A stretch of 64,000 nt of DNA from RPQJ01 sp963706755 (GTDB lineage Bacteria; Pseudomonadota; Gammaproteobacteria; Steroidobacterales; Steroidobacteraceae): positions 94,775-158,774 of the forward strand of contig CAVPNH010000021.1 in NCBI GenBank assembly GCA_963706755.1, read 5' to 3'. The notes under the pieces were generated by a model that did no database searches, was not told where the DNA came from, and saw nothing but the letters and a program-made list of their open reading frames with translations. This document shows positions 40,388-49,100 of this stretch, one piece after another. Position 1 is the first letter of the stretch. Every line of letters begins with the position of its first letter. The position numbers and the translations under genes were made by a program.

Positions 40388-41710
40388 TCAGGGCCCCGCA
40401 AACGCCCCTATGGTCGGCGGTCTGCCGTATTCCCGACCGTCGAAATCTCCTGCAAGTCCACGCGGCACATCTCTTCCAGCGGCAATCGCCGGGCTCCCCG
40501 AAAGCGGGCGTCGTCTGGCATCCAGCCTTGGGTCGTGACGGACGATCGCAGCCCTCTCGGCGGGCAAGCCGTCGCCGTATACAGGACCGGCAAAGTACGC
40601 GTCGTCGACGGCGTGCCACAGGTTCCAGCCGAACGTGTAGGTCGAAGGCCTTGTTCCCGCCCTGACGTCGACGTAGCTGCGCCTGCCTGAAGCTTCAAAG
40701 ACGATGATGTTATTGATGAAGAATCCATTGGCTCCAGGGGTGCGCGATCCGTTCTCCTCGACAATCCGGGCGACATAGTCGCCGGGGTCGACGATCGTAT
40801 TGTTCGCAAAGACGCAGGCATCGCAGCCGGCAAATACGACGGGTGCGCTTCCGCTGGCTTCGATGATGTTAGCAATCATCTGTATCCGCTCAGCCTCGTG
40901 TTGTGCGTCCAGCGGCCGGAAGTACGCCTGGCCGGTCGAGCCCCCGGCGTTGATGGCACGCTGCGCGATTCGAGTGAACCTGTTGCCGTGAATCAGTATG
41001 TCCGCGCTGCCGCCCTTGGTCTGCACGGCGCTGCCCGGCATGTCGGCGAAGGTGTTTCCCGTGATCACCCCCTTGTGACACCCGACCATGTCAATGGCTT
41101 CGCCCTGGTTACAGCCGGTGAAGTGACTCTTTTCGATGTAGAAGTTGTCGACACCGGACATCTTCAGGCAGTCGTTGTTGCCGCCGTTGCCGATTCGGCT
41201 GAATGAGACGTTCCGTATCACCAGGTGGCTGGCAGGCGACGCATACGAGCCGCCGTCATCGATGTTCATTCCGTGCGGCACCGCATTGCGGATGACGAGA
41301 CCCTCGATCACCAGGTAACGCGGGTCCACGAGGTGCAGCGCTACGCTGTTCCCGTTCGTCTCGATCACGACCGTTCCATCACCGACGAGTGCAATCGGCG
41401 CCCGAGCCGTGCCCTGCAGATTGGTCACCGTCCCGATGGCACCGTATCTTCCCGCTGCCACGCGGACACGGGTTCCCGGCTGGGCCCGCGCCAGCGCTGC
41501 GGCGATGGTCTGGAAGGGGGAGTCGGCACTGCCGTCTCCGCTGTGCCTTGCTGAGGCATCCACATGCAACTCGCGGCTGTAACCGATGCCGACATCAAAG
41601 GGCTTCTGCAAACCGCTGCCAGCCTGTGCTGCCGGGATCGGCGACACGGCAATGAACAGGAAGCGTGCCAGGAAGATGGCCCTTCCAGTCGCGGAGTTGC
41701 TGCACGTCAT
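40388..41710 (-). CDS. secreted right-handed parallel beta-helix protein
   Basis: About 440 residues with an N-terminal signal (GRAIFLARFLFIAVSPIPAAQA). The N-terminal segment LHVDASARHSGDGSADSPFQTIAAALARA is the typical opening of DUF1565/pectate-lyase-like beta-helices. Repeating asparagine-containing turns follow (LVIRNVSFSRIG, GVITGNTFADM, ILIHGNRFTRI, CVFANNTIVD). ATG 41710 preferred over TTG 41743. Base use is visibly less GC-rich than its neighbours, suggesting acquisition. It may be a polysaccharide lyase or epimerase linked to the adjacent sugar genes, but no catalytic residues are recognised. Confidence 0.7.
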   Translation of the reverse strand: MTCSNSATGRAIFLARFLFIAVSPIPAAQAGSGLQKPFDVGIGYSRELHVDASARHSGDGSADSPFQTIAAALARAQPGTRVRVAAGRYGAIGTVTNLQGTARAPIALVGDGTVVIETNGNSVALHLVDPRYLVIEGLVIRNAVPHGMNIDDGGSYASPASHLVIRNVSFSRIGNGGNNDCLKMSGVDNFYIEKSHFTGCNQGEAIDMVGCHKGVITGNTFADMPGSAVQTKGGSADILIHGNRFTRIAQRAINAGGSTGQAYFRPLDAQHEAERIQMIANIIEASGSAPVVFAGCDACVFANNTIVDPGDYVARIVEENGSRTPGANGFFINNIIVFEASGRRSYVDVRAGTRPSTYTFGWNLWHAVDDAYFAGPVYGDGLPAERAAIVRHDPRLDARRRPLSGSPAIAAGRDVPRGLAGDFDGREYGRPPTIGAFAGP

Positions 41711-42093
41711 GGCCCGGGTGAGTTGAAACGAGCGCCAATTCAATGCGGGGCCTTACATTAGCACCCAATGAAAGCCGGGATACGTACGGGCCGGCACGGG
41801 CACGCACGTAGCCCCCCTCGAAATCCCGGACCGGAAGGAAGTAGAGTTGTCCACCTATGGCGGCATGGACGTCCCGCAGCTGCGCGGCTGAGGGAATTCG
41901 AGGGCGAGAACAGCTGTGTCCGGAATGAACTGTTGCCCCTCTGTCCGGAAGGGTAGCGCGGTCCCGGCGCCCGCCGGATTTTACAAATGGCCGGACCCAC
42001 GCATGCCCGACCCGCGCATGAACCAGCACGGCTTTTCAAAGTCGAAGGCACAGGCGTAACTTGCCGGTTCAGGCAACGAGGGGAGAAGGGACA
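41711..42093. other. intergenic region between divergent secreted-protein genes
   Basis: About 380 bp shared by the beta-helix gene and the alpha/beta hydrolase gene. I see a near-repeat GTGTCCGGAA / CTGTCCGGAA around 41918-41950 but no convincing promoter or coding region. A GGGGAGAAGG ribosome site precedes 42094. Confidence 0.4.
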
Positions 42094-43332
42094 ATGAGCA
42101 GGAAAATTGCGCTGGGCCTGGTGGCCATGGCGGTCGCATTCGCATCGATCGCCGCCGTCGCCGAGACGGTCGTGAGCGGAAAAACCGGTGGCGGCGCCTT
42201 CTACAGGATCGTCGTGCCGGACGTCTGGAACGGCAACCTCGTGATCTGGAATCACGGGTTCGACCTCGATCCTCCTTCCGCCCTGGACGCGGGCGACATG
42301 GGTCCGCTCGCGCCTCTTCAGCTGTCGGAGGGATACGCGGTCGCCGCGTCGAGCTACCAGCAGAACGGCTGGGCGGTGTTCAAGACCAAGAACGACCTGC
42401 AGCATCTCGTCGCGACATTCCGCGACAGATTCGGCCAGCCAAACGAAATCATCGTCACGGGCGCGTCGTTGGGCGGCATCGTGACGGCCTCGGCCATCGA
42501 GGAGGCCAACCTCGGCAACGTGACCGGCGCGTACGCGATCTGCGGCGCCGTGGCCGGCAGCCGGAACTGGGACGGCGCGGTCGACCTGCGGCTCGCCTAC
42601 GATGCCGTCTGTGCGAACACGCCGGCTGCGGCGATTCCCGGCGGCGCCGGGGGGCTGCCGAAGAACAGCACGATGACTCCGACGGAAATGGCGCTGAAAG
42701 TGAATGCGTGCACCGGGATCCTGACTCCCCCCGCATATCAGACGGCCCAGCAGCAGGCGAACCTGGCGAAGCTCCTCAGCGTCACGAAGCTCCCGGCTAG
42801 CTTCCTGATCACCGACATGGGATTTGCGACCTTCGGCCTGCAGAACCTCGTCTACGACCAGGGCAAGCTCGCGGGCAAGATCGCCATCGGCAACAGGTAC
42901 GTCGACTACGATGATGCGCAGATCAACGCCACCATCGCGCGCGTCACGCCGAACCCCGGAGCGGCGAACCGCATGGCCAAGAGCTACACGCCGACCGGCA
43001 ACGTCGGGCAGACGAAGATCGTCACGCTGCACACCGACAAGGACGGACTCGTGATCGTCGAGAACGAAAGCGAATACGCGTCAGTGGTGCCCGCCGCGAA
43101 CCTGGCGATGGGCATCGTCGTCGAGGCTGCGCCGTCTCACTGCGGCTTCACCGGGTCCGAGACGGTCGCCGGCTGGGAGTCACTGCGTGGATGGCTCGCG
43201 GGGGCGCCGAAGCCTTCCGCGGCCTCGATTCAGGGCCTGTGCACCTACATCAGTGGTGGCGCGCCCGGTCAGTGCCGCATTGATCCGAGCTTCGTCGTAC
43301 CGGACATGGACGGCAGGGTTCGCCCGCGCTGA
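42094..43332 (+). CDS. secreted alpha/beta hydrolase
   Basis: 412 residues with signal peptide MSRKIALGLVAMAVAFASIAAVAE (quoted by its hydrophobic core LGLVAMAVAFASIAA). Nucleophile elbow GASLGG with S125 following IIVTGAS. The candidate acid and histidine are TDKDGLVI and APSHCGF near the C-terminus, an SHC motif common in this fold. Four or more cysteines near the end suggest disulfides in the periplasm or outside. Strong GGGGAGAAGG ribosome site. Esterase or oligomer hydrolase; substrate not recognised. Confidence 0.75.
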   Translation: MSRKIALGLVAMAVAFASIAAVAETVVSGKTGGGAFYRIVVPDVWNGNLVIWNHGFDLDPPSALDAGDMGPLAPLQLSEGYAVAASSYQQNGWAVFKTKNDLQHLVATFRDRFGQPNEIIVTGASLGGIVTASAIEEANLGNVTGAYAICGAVAGSRNWDGAVDLRLAYDAVCANTPAAAIPGGAGGLPKNSTMTPTEMALKVNACTGILTPPAYQTAQQQANLAKLLSVTKLPASFLITDMGFATFGLQNLVYDQGKLAGKIAIGNRYVDYDDAQINATIARVTPNPGAANRMAKSYTPTGNVGQTKIVTLHTDKDGLVIVENESEYASVVPAANLAMGIVVEAAPSHCGFTGSETVAGWESLRGWLAGAPKPSAASIQGLCTYISGGAPGQCRIDPSFVVPDMDGRVRPR

Positions 43333-43345
43333 GACCCTTGGCAGT

Positions 43346-43385
43346 GGCAGGTCCTGCAATCCCGGGCGGGGCTGCAGGACCTGCC
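43346..43385 (+). terminator. terminator-like perfect hairpin after the alpha/beta hydrolase
   Basis: 13-bp perfect arms GGCAGGTCCTGCA and TGCAGGACCTGCC around a 14-base loop, 13 bp after the stop. No T-run follows, so termination is not certain. Confidence 0.5.
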
Positions 43386-43492
43386 CTCCGGAGGGGGGCG
43401 CCAGCCCCGCTCCAGTACACGATTACTCGCTCGAGTTTGCCCGGGACCCTGCATTACCTTAGCATACAAAGTAAGGAAGTAAGGAGTCCGCC

Positions 43493-43702
43493 ATGCCGCA
43501 TTCAACCGTGACCGCAAAGGGGCAAACGACCATTCCCAGGGACGTGCGCACAGCCGCAGGTCTCCGCGCGGGAGATCGCGTTCACTACACGGTTCTTGAA
43601 GACGGCACGATCATCCTGCGGGTCAAGAACCGGAGCGTCCGCGACCTGATCACCAAGCCGCGGCACGCCCGGCACGTGACCGTCGAGCAGATGAACCGTT
43701 GA
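43493..43702 (+). CDS. vapB: AbrB-fold antitoxin of a VapBC-type pair
   Basis: 69-residue swapped-hairpin AbrB/MazE/SpoVT domain: STVTAKGQTTIPRDVRTAAGL then GDRVHYTVLEDGTIILR. GTAAGGAGT Shine-Dalgarno upstream. The toxin gene starts nine bases after the stop. Different antitoxin fold from the pair at 36953, so the two loci are unrelated. Confidence 0.87.
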   Translation: MPHSTVTAKGQTTIPRDVRTAAGLRAGDRVHYTVLEDGTIILRVKNRSVRDLITKPRHARHVTVEQMNR

Positions 43703-43711
43703 GTCCGCCGC

Positions 43712-44107
43712 GTGCTCGGCATCGACACGAATGTGCTCGTGAGGCTGCTCGTCGCGGACGACGCACTGCAGACGAGGCGCGCCCGCGCCCTGGTCGAGCG
43801 TGCGCTCGAGCGCGACGATGCGATCCTCGTCTCGCTCCCGGTCATCATCGAAACCGAGTGGGTCCTGCGCAGCCGATACGGATTCGACAAGCCCGCGACT
43901 CTCAGATCGCTGCGGGGACTGCTCGCGGCGCGCGAATTGGCCTTCGAGGACGAACCGGCGATCGAGGAAGCTCTGTACCGATGGAATGACGGTGCCGCCG
44001 GATTCGTCGATTGCCTGATCGCCGCCCACAACCGCCGACTCGGCTGCTCCGCCACCGCGACGTTCGATGCTGCCGCCGCCCGAATCCCGGGCTTCGTCGC
44101 CGCCTGA
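43712..44107 (+). CDS. vapC: VapC-type PIN-domain ribonuclease toxin
   Basis: 131 residues. Acidic PIN residues: D5 in GIDTNVLVRLL, a Glu in IETEWVLRSRYGF, and D in GFVDCLIAAHNRRLGCSATATFD. GTG 43712 start. Pairs with the AbrB-type antitoxin immediately upstream. Confidence 0.88.
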   Translation: MLGIDTNVLVRLLVADDALQTRRARALVERALERDDAILVSLPVIIETEWVLRSRYGFDKPATLRSLRGLLAARELAFEDEPAIEEALYRWNDGAAGFVDCLIAAHNRRLGCSATATFDAAAARIPGFVAA

Positions 44108-44147
44108 TAGAATCCGCGCCCTTTTCCGCTCTTCGCAGGGCCGGCCC

Positions 44148-45542
44148 ATGACCGTCCGCACCCGCTTCGCCCCCAGCCCCACCGGCATGCTGCACATCGG
44201 CGGCGTGCGCACGGCGCTCTTCTGCTGGCTCTACGCCCGCCGCCACGGCGGCACGTTCATCCTGCGGGTCGAGGACACCGACCGCGAGCGCTCCACGCCC
44301 GAGGCCTTGCAGGCGATCCTCGACGGCATGAAGTGGCTCGGGCTCGACCACGACGAGGGCCCGTTCTACCAGTCCGAGCGCATGGACCGATACAAGGAAG
44401 TCATCGACCAGTTCCTGCGCGACCACAAGGCCTACCACTGCTACTGCAGCAAGGAAGAGCTCGACGAGATGCGCGCCGGGCAGATGGCCCGCAAGGAGAA
44501 GCCGCGCTACGACGGTCGCTGCCGCCACCGCACGGCGCCTGCGCCGGGAGTGAGCCCCGTCGTGCGCTTCCGCAATCCCGACGAGGGGCAGGTCGTGGTG
44601 AAGGACGTGATCCACGGGCCGATCATCTTCGACAGCGGCGAGCTCGACGACCTCATCATCGCGCGCTCGGACGGCACGCCCACCTACAACTTCTGCGTCA
44701 TGGTCGACGACTACGACATGCGCATCACGCACGTGATCCGCGGCGACGACCACATCAACAACACGCCGCGGCAGATCAACATGATCCGCGCCATGGGCGC
44801 CGAGCCGCCGATCTATGCGCACGTGCCGATGATCCTCGGGCCCGACGGCGCCAAGCTCTCCAAGCGCCACGGCGCCGTGAGCGTGCTCCAGTACCGCGAC
44901 GACGGCTTCCTGCCCGAGGGCTTGCTCAACTACCTCGGCCGGCTCGGCTGGTCGCACGGCGACCAGGAGATCTTCACCATCGAGGAGATGACGCAGCTCT
45001 TCGACATCCACGACGTGAACAAGTCCGCCTCGGCGTTGAACCTCGACAAGATGCTCTGGACCAACCAGCAGCACATGCTTCGCTCGACGCCCGAGCACCT
45101 CGCGAAGTACCTGAAGCCGCAGCTCGAGGCGCTCGGTCTCAAGGCGCGACGACATGGCGAAGGTCGCGGCGGTCGCCAAGGCCCAGCAGGAGCGGGCGAA
45201 GACGCTGAAGGAGATGGCGGAGAACAGCCGGTTCTTCTTCAGCGACGTGACGCCTACGACGAGAAGGCCGCGGCAAAGAACCTCACCGCCGAGACTGCGC
45301 CGATCCTGGCCGCCGCGCGCGAGAAGCTCGCGGCCCTGCCGGAGTGGCTGGCACCGGCGATCCACACGGCGATCATGGCGGTGGCGGCAGAGAAGGGCGT
45401 GGGCCTGGGCAAGGTCGCCCAGCCGATCCGCGTCGCCGTCTCGGGCGGCACGGTGTCGCCGCCGATCGACGTCACGCTCGAGATCCTGGGGCGGGAGACG
45501 ACGCTGGCGCGGCTGGATCGCGGTCTGGCCTTTTCCCGCTGA
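44148..45542 (+). CDS. gltX: glutamyl-tRNA synthetase (canonical copy)
   Basis: Class I GluRS very like the E. coli enzyme: FAPSPTGMLHIGGVRTALF, YCYCSKEEL with the zinc-like CxC and RYDGRC, KLSKRHGAVSVLQYRDDG, and LGRLGWSHGDQEIFT. The frame slips near 45147 (KARDDMAKV) and returns near 45252 (VTPYDEKAAAKNL). Repaired length about 465. The upstream -10-like GATAGAAT is followed by CCGCGCCC. With the paralogue at 925 the genome has two GluRS genes. Confidence 0.93.
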   Translation: MTVRTRFAPSPTGMLHIGGVRTALFCWLYARRHGGTFILRVEDTDRERSTPEALQAILDGMKWLGLDHDEGPFYQSERMDRYKEVIDQFLRDHKAYHCYCSKEELDEMRAGQMARKEKPRYDGRCRHRTAPAPGVSPVVRFRNPDEGQVVVKDVIHGPIIFDSGELDDLIIARSDGTPTYNFCVMVDDYDMRITHVIRGDDHINNTPRQINMIRAMGAEPPIYAHVPMILGPDGAKLSKRHGAVSVLQYRDDGFLPEGLLNYLGRLGWSHGDQEIFTIEEMTQLFDIHDVNKSASALNLDKMLWTNQQHMLRSTPEHLAKYLKPQLEALGLKARRHGEGRGGRQGPAGAGEDAEGDGGEQPVLLQRRDAYDEKAAAKNLTAETAPILAAAREKLAALPEWLAPAIHTAIMAVAAEKGVGLGKVAQPIRVAVSGGTVSPPIDVTLEILGRETTLARLDRGLAFSR

Positions 45543-45645
45543 GCGGGCGCACTCGGCACCGACCGATGTCGGGAAAATTGACAGTCGGCGGGGCTCACAC
45601 GCTCACCTGCGGGCCAACCCATTGATAGTAGGGGCTATGTTGTAT

Positions 45646-45661
45646 TGGCACGTCGATTGCA
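45646..45661 (+). promoter_or_regulatory. sigma-54 promoter of the first PEP-CTERM gene
   Basis: TGGCAC-GTCGA-TTGCA matches the RpoN consensus with GG (45647-45648) and GC (45659-45660) exactly 12 bases apart. It lies 63 bp upstream of the start. Confidence 0.85.
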
Positions 45662-45723
45662 TTGGATAAGCAGGTCGCTCGCCGCCAGTTGCGGTAGTCA
45701 AGCTGGATACCTGAGGAGAAGAC

Positions 45724-46322
45724 ATGAATTCGCAGTTTCGTTTCGTCGCCGGAGCCTTGGCTGGTCTTCTGCTCGGCATCGCGCCCGCGCACGCCACTCT
45801 CATCGTCAGCCCTGGCAACGCCAGTGACTTTTTCGGGCTACGACGGCCAGCCGGCTGCGATCACCGGCGTGCTCACGTCGGGTATCCAGGGGACGCTGCT
45901 CGGAGCAGCCTGGTGGCACTGTCTCGTTTACCTATCTCGGCAACGAGTCGGGCAACGTCAACCTGTTCCGATTTGCCGTCGGAAACCAGTATCTGACCGA
46001 AGGGAGCGCGGTCGGCACGACCATTTTCGGTACCGTCGCTTCTGGCCCACTGAGCTTCAGTTTCACGGACCTGAATACGCTCAGCACTTTCAGCAACGGC
46101 AGCAACGCGATTGTCTACGTGGCGAACGTCACAACGAACGGCTACGGAGTTTTCGACTACATCATCGGTTTCAACGATAACGGCAGTCGCGATGGTGACT
46201 TCGATGATTTCGTAGTCGGCGTCAGGTCCGTGTCGCGCTCCGTTCCCGAACCCGGCACGCTCGCGCTGCTCGGCCTCGGCCTCGCAGGGCTGGGCCTGAG
46301 CCGACGGCGCAAAGTCAGCTGA
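45724..46322 (+). CDS. PEP-CTERM sorting-domain protein 1
   Basis: Secreted protein of about 198 residues after repair. Signal peptide MNSQFRFVAGALAGLLLGIA, a serine/glycine/asparagine-rich body, and the C-terminal sorting signal VPEPGTLALLGLGLAGLG followed by SRRRKVS. The signal marks it for an exosortase such as XrtA/EpsH. Two duplicated bases (G near 45837, C near 45912) break the frame and together put the PEP-CTERM in a different frame from the signal peptide. Preceded by a sigma-54 promoter and followed by a strong terminator. Function of the body unknown. Confidence 0.85.
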
Positions 46323-46345
46323 TCGACACGCTCAACTCTGCAAGA

Positions 46346-46372
46346 AGCCCGTCCACGTGACGGGCTTTTTGT
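46346..46372 (+). terminator. intrinsic terminator after PEP-CTERM gene 1
   Basis: AGCCCGTC-CACGT-GACGGGCT hairpin followed by TTTTTG. Confidence 0.88.
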
Positions 46373-46584
46373 TTAGGTAGACAGCTGACGATTGCGCCGT
46401 GACCTCGGCTGTGCCTCCTCGCACCCCGCGGGTCGTACAATCCGAGAGCGGACGCCGTGGGCTCGCGAGCGACCCAATTCAGCCATTGTGCGTGTCGATA
46501 TTGCTTACAGTCCGGCCGATTCACAGGAAAGAATTAGGCCCAGGCCAGCGCTAACTCATTGTCTCTGAATCAATTAGCTGGATT

Positions 46585-46600
46585 CGGCACGGATCTTGCT
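46585..46600 (+). promoter_or_regulatory. sigma-54 promoter of the second PEP-CTERM gene
   Basis: CGGCAC-GGATC-TTGCT, with GG (46586-46587) and GC (46598-46599) 12 bases apart, 47 bp ahead of the start. It differs from consensus only in the first base of TGGCAC and fits the site at 45646. The rest of 46373-46646 shows no gene. Confidence 0.75.
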
Positions 46601-46646
46601 TCTATTCCCGCAGAGGCGGAATTCACCGCCGCAAGGATTAGGGGCA

Positions 46647-47128
46647 ATGAAGATGAAGAACAGACTCCTGGCGATTCTTGCGGTGAGCCTGCTGGCCGGA
46701 CCAATGGCCGCGAACGCAACTCTCCTCGGTGCGTGGGAAGGGAGTTGGTCGGTGGGTGGATATGCTGCCGACTTCGACCTGACGTTTGATTCGGAGACGT
46801 CGGGTGGCGCATTCACCGGCTACTTCGACTGGATCTGCACGGCCGGCTTGACCTGCTCAGGACGCGAGTTCTTCAGCGGAACGCTGACCGGTGCGAATCT
46901 GGCCTTTGCCACCACCAGCATCGGCGCCGGCGCCGTCAATATTGGCCCTTCCAGCTACTGGGGCAGCTTGCTCGATCCGTCGACCCTCTCAGGCACCGAC
47001 AGTAAGCACAGGGCAGTTGGCGAGCCAAGAGAGTTCCGGGCGCGAGCGTCCCGGAGCCGGGCACGCTTGCGTTGCTGGGTCTCGGCTTGGTCGGGCTTGG
47101 CTTTGGCAAGCGGCGCAAGCGCGCCTGA
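46647..47128 (+). CDS. PEP-CTERM sorting-domain protein 2
   Basis: About 160 residues after repair. Signal peptide with LLAILAVSLLAGPMAANA, a beta-rich body (GSWSVGGYAADFDLTFDSE), and VPEPGTLALLGLGLVGLG plus FGKRRKRA at the end. Two single-base shifts between 46998 and 47042 displace the sorting signal from the main frame. ATG 46647 follows an AAGGAT ribosome site. Same promoter type and sorting signal as its upstream neighbour, so probably co-regulated. Confidence 0.83.
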
Positions 47129-47151
47129 ACGAACAAGAAGAAGAAACGAAG

Positions 47152-47176
47152 AACCCGGCTCCGCGCCGGGTTTTTC
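47152..47176 (+). terminator. intrinsic terminator after PEP-CTERM gene 2
   Basis: AACCCGGC-TCCGC-GCCGGGTT hairpin continuing into TTTCTTT. Confidence 0.87.
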
Positions 47177-47201
47177 TTTGGCGACGAACTCGTCGTTAAA
47201 T

Positions 47202-47277
47202 TGGCGTCCCCACGGGGATTCGAACCCCGGTCGCAACCGTGAAAGGGTTGTGTCCTAGGCCTCTAGACGATGGGGAC
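47202..47277 (-). tRNA. tRNA-Glu (TTC)
   Basis: On the reverse strand: acceptor GTCCCCA / TGGGGAC, discriminator G, anticodon TTC in CCTTTCACG, T-loop TTCGAAT, CCA encoded. Confidence 0.97.
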
Positions 47278-47298
47278 GCGGACGAGGCAGGCCGAAAA

Positions 47299-47374
47299 TG
47301 GTGGAGCCAGACGGGATCGAACCGACGACCTCCTGCATGCCATGCAGGCGCTCTCCCAGCTGAGCTATGGCCCC
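47299..47374 (-). tRNA. tRNA-Ala (GGC)
   Basis: Reverse strand: GGGGCCA acceptor opposite TGGCTCC, anticodon loop ATGGCAT gives GGC, T-loop TTCGATC, CCA encoded. It would be transcribed before tRNA-Glu. 47375-47610 to its right holds no recognisable gene. Confidence 0.95.
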
Positions 47375-47610
47375 ACGAAAGGGCGCGAATTGTGGGGGAC
47401 GGCCCCCATGATGTCAAACCCGGCCCGGACTGAGACCCAAGTCACAGGTTTCGGCCCGCGCCCCGGCTAGAGTGGTCTCCTGTTGTGGCGCCGCCGGCGC
47501 TCGCAAGTCTTGGGCGTTCCTGAAAAAATGAACGGCATCAAGGGAATGTGGATGGCGGGGCGGAGCAGGCCAGGTGGCGGGCCGCGCGACGGCGTTCGCT
47601 GAGGATTAGC

Positions 47611-49009
47611 GTGTCAGTTCGACTCTTCAGGATGTACGTGAAGCTGCCGATCGTGCTCCTGGCACTGATCGAGGCCTCGCTGCTCATCTTCGCCACCTAT
47701 TTCGCGGCCGCCCTGCACTTCGGCGGCGACGTGTCGAGCTCTGCGACCCCGTCCGGTCGCCTCTTGCCGACGGCGCTGCTCTTCGCGTGGTTCGGGGCAA
47801 TGGCCCTGTTTTCGGTCGGGCTCTATTCGACCCGCCAGCGCGCGACGACCGCCGGCATCCTCGTGCGCGTCGTGGCTGCGGTCACGACCGCCGTCGCGCT
47901 CTCGGCATTCGTCTACTACTTCGTGCCGGCGGTGGCAGTTGACCGCGGCGTGCTGGGCCTCATGGCCGGCATCGCCGTCTGCGTGCTGGGCGTCGTGCGA
48001 CTGCTGTTCGAGCGCGTGGTGGACGAGAGCATCTTCAAGCGCCGCGTGCTGGTCTACGGCGCCGGCACGCGCGCCGCGAGCCTGCTCGAGCTGCGCCGCC
48101 GCTCGGACCAGCGCGGCTTCCAGGTCATCGCCTTCGTCGCTGCCGACGGCGACCACGTCACGGCCGCGGCCAGCCGCCTCACCGAGCGTCCACCGGACCT
48201 GTTCCGCTGGGCGATCCAGAACCAGGTGGACGAGGTGGTCGTCGCGATGGACGACCGCCGGCGCGGGTTTCCCATGCACGAGTTCCTCGAATGCCGCCTG
48301 GCCGGCATCGACGTGCTCGAACTGCCGAGCTTCCTCGAGCGCGAGACCGGCAAGGTCCGCCTCGACGTGCTGAGCCCGAGCTGGATCATCTTCGGCGGCG
48401 GATTCCGCGCCTCGCCGCTGCAGCGCGCGCTCGAGCGCGGCTTCGACATCCTCGCGAGTCTCGGGCTGCTCGTGGCAACGCTGCCGTTCATGCTGCTCGC
48501 CGTCCTGGCCATCCGCGTCGAGGACGGCTGGCGGGCGCCCGTGCTGTACCGGCAGCGTCGCGTCGGTCGCTACGGCGAGCTCTTCGACGTGCTCAAGTTC
48601 CGCAGCATGACGGTGGACGCAGAGCAGGGCGAGGCGATCTGGGCGGTCAAGAACGACCCGCGCGTGACGAAGGTCGGCAAGCGTCATCCGCAAGACGCGC
48701 ATCGACGAGCTGCCGCAGCTCCTGAACGTGCTGCGCGGCGAAATGAGCTTCGTCGGCCCGCGCCCCGAGCGGCCCGAGTTCGTCGAGCGCCTCGAGCAGA
48801 AGATTCCCTATTACCGCGAGCGCCACACCGTGAAGCCCGGCATCACCGGCTGGGCCCAGCTCTGCTACCCGTACGGCTCCACCGAGAAGGACGCGCTCGA
48901 GAAGCTCCAGTACGACCTCTACTACGTCAAGAACCGCAGCCTGATCTTCGACCTCGCCATCCTCGTGCAGACGGTCGAGGTGGTGCTGTGGGGAAAGGGC
49001 GCTCGGTAA
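47611..49009 (+). CDS. XrtA/PEP-CTERM-system polyprenyl sugar transferase (EpsB type)
   Basis: Initiating phosphoglycosyltransferase of exopolysaccharide synthesis in exosortase-A systems. Seen: four or five N-terminal membrane segments, a nucleotide-binding-like VLVYGAGTRAASLL, the membrane re-entrant region AVLAIRVEDGWRAPVLYRQ, KFRSMTVDAE, RKTRIDELPQLLNVLRGEMS and PGITGWAQL. GTG 47611 (MSVRLF) has GAGGA five bases upstream. One extra A near 48688 shifts VGSVIRKTRIDELPQ. About 466 residues repaired. Lies beside PEP-CTERM substrates and PrsK, as in known systems. Confidence 0.9.
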
Positions 49010-49010
49010 G

Positions 49011-49100
49011 AGCGGAGAGCGGTTACTGATCAGCGGTTAGCGGTTAGTATCCACGTCGTTCTGGCCACTAACCGCTGACCGCCAGTCACGAACCGCTTTC
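49011..49100. repeat. family C repeat, inverted pair
   Basis: AGCGGTTAGCGGTTAGTAT on the left pairs with CCACTAACCGCTGACCGC on the right; the tract ends exactly at the prsK start codon. Confidence 0.65.

Noticed and set aside
41744..42060. Short forward open frames before the alpha/beta hydrolase
   Set aside because: No ribosome sites or family similarity; treated as intergenic.
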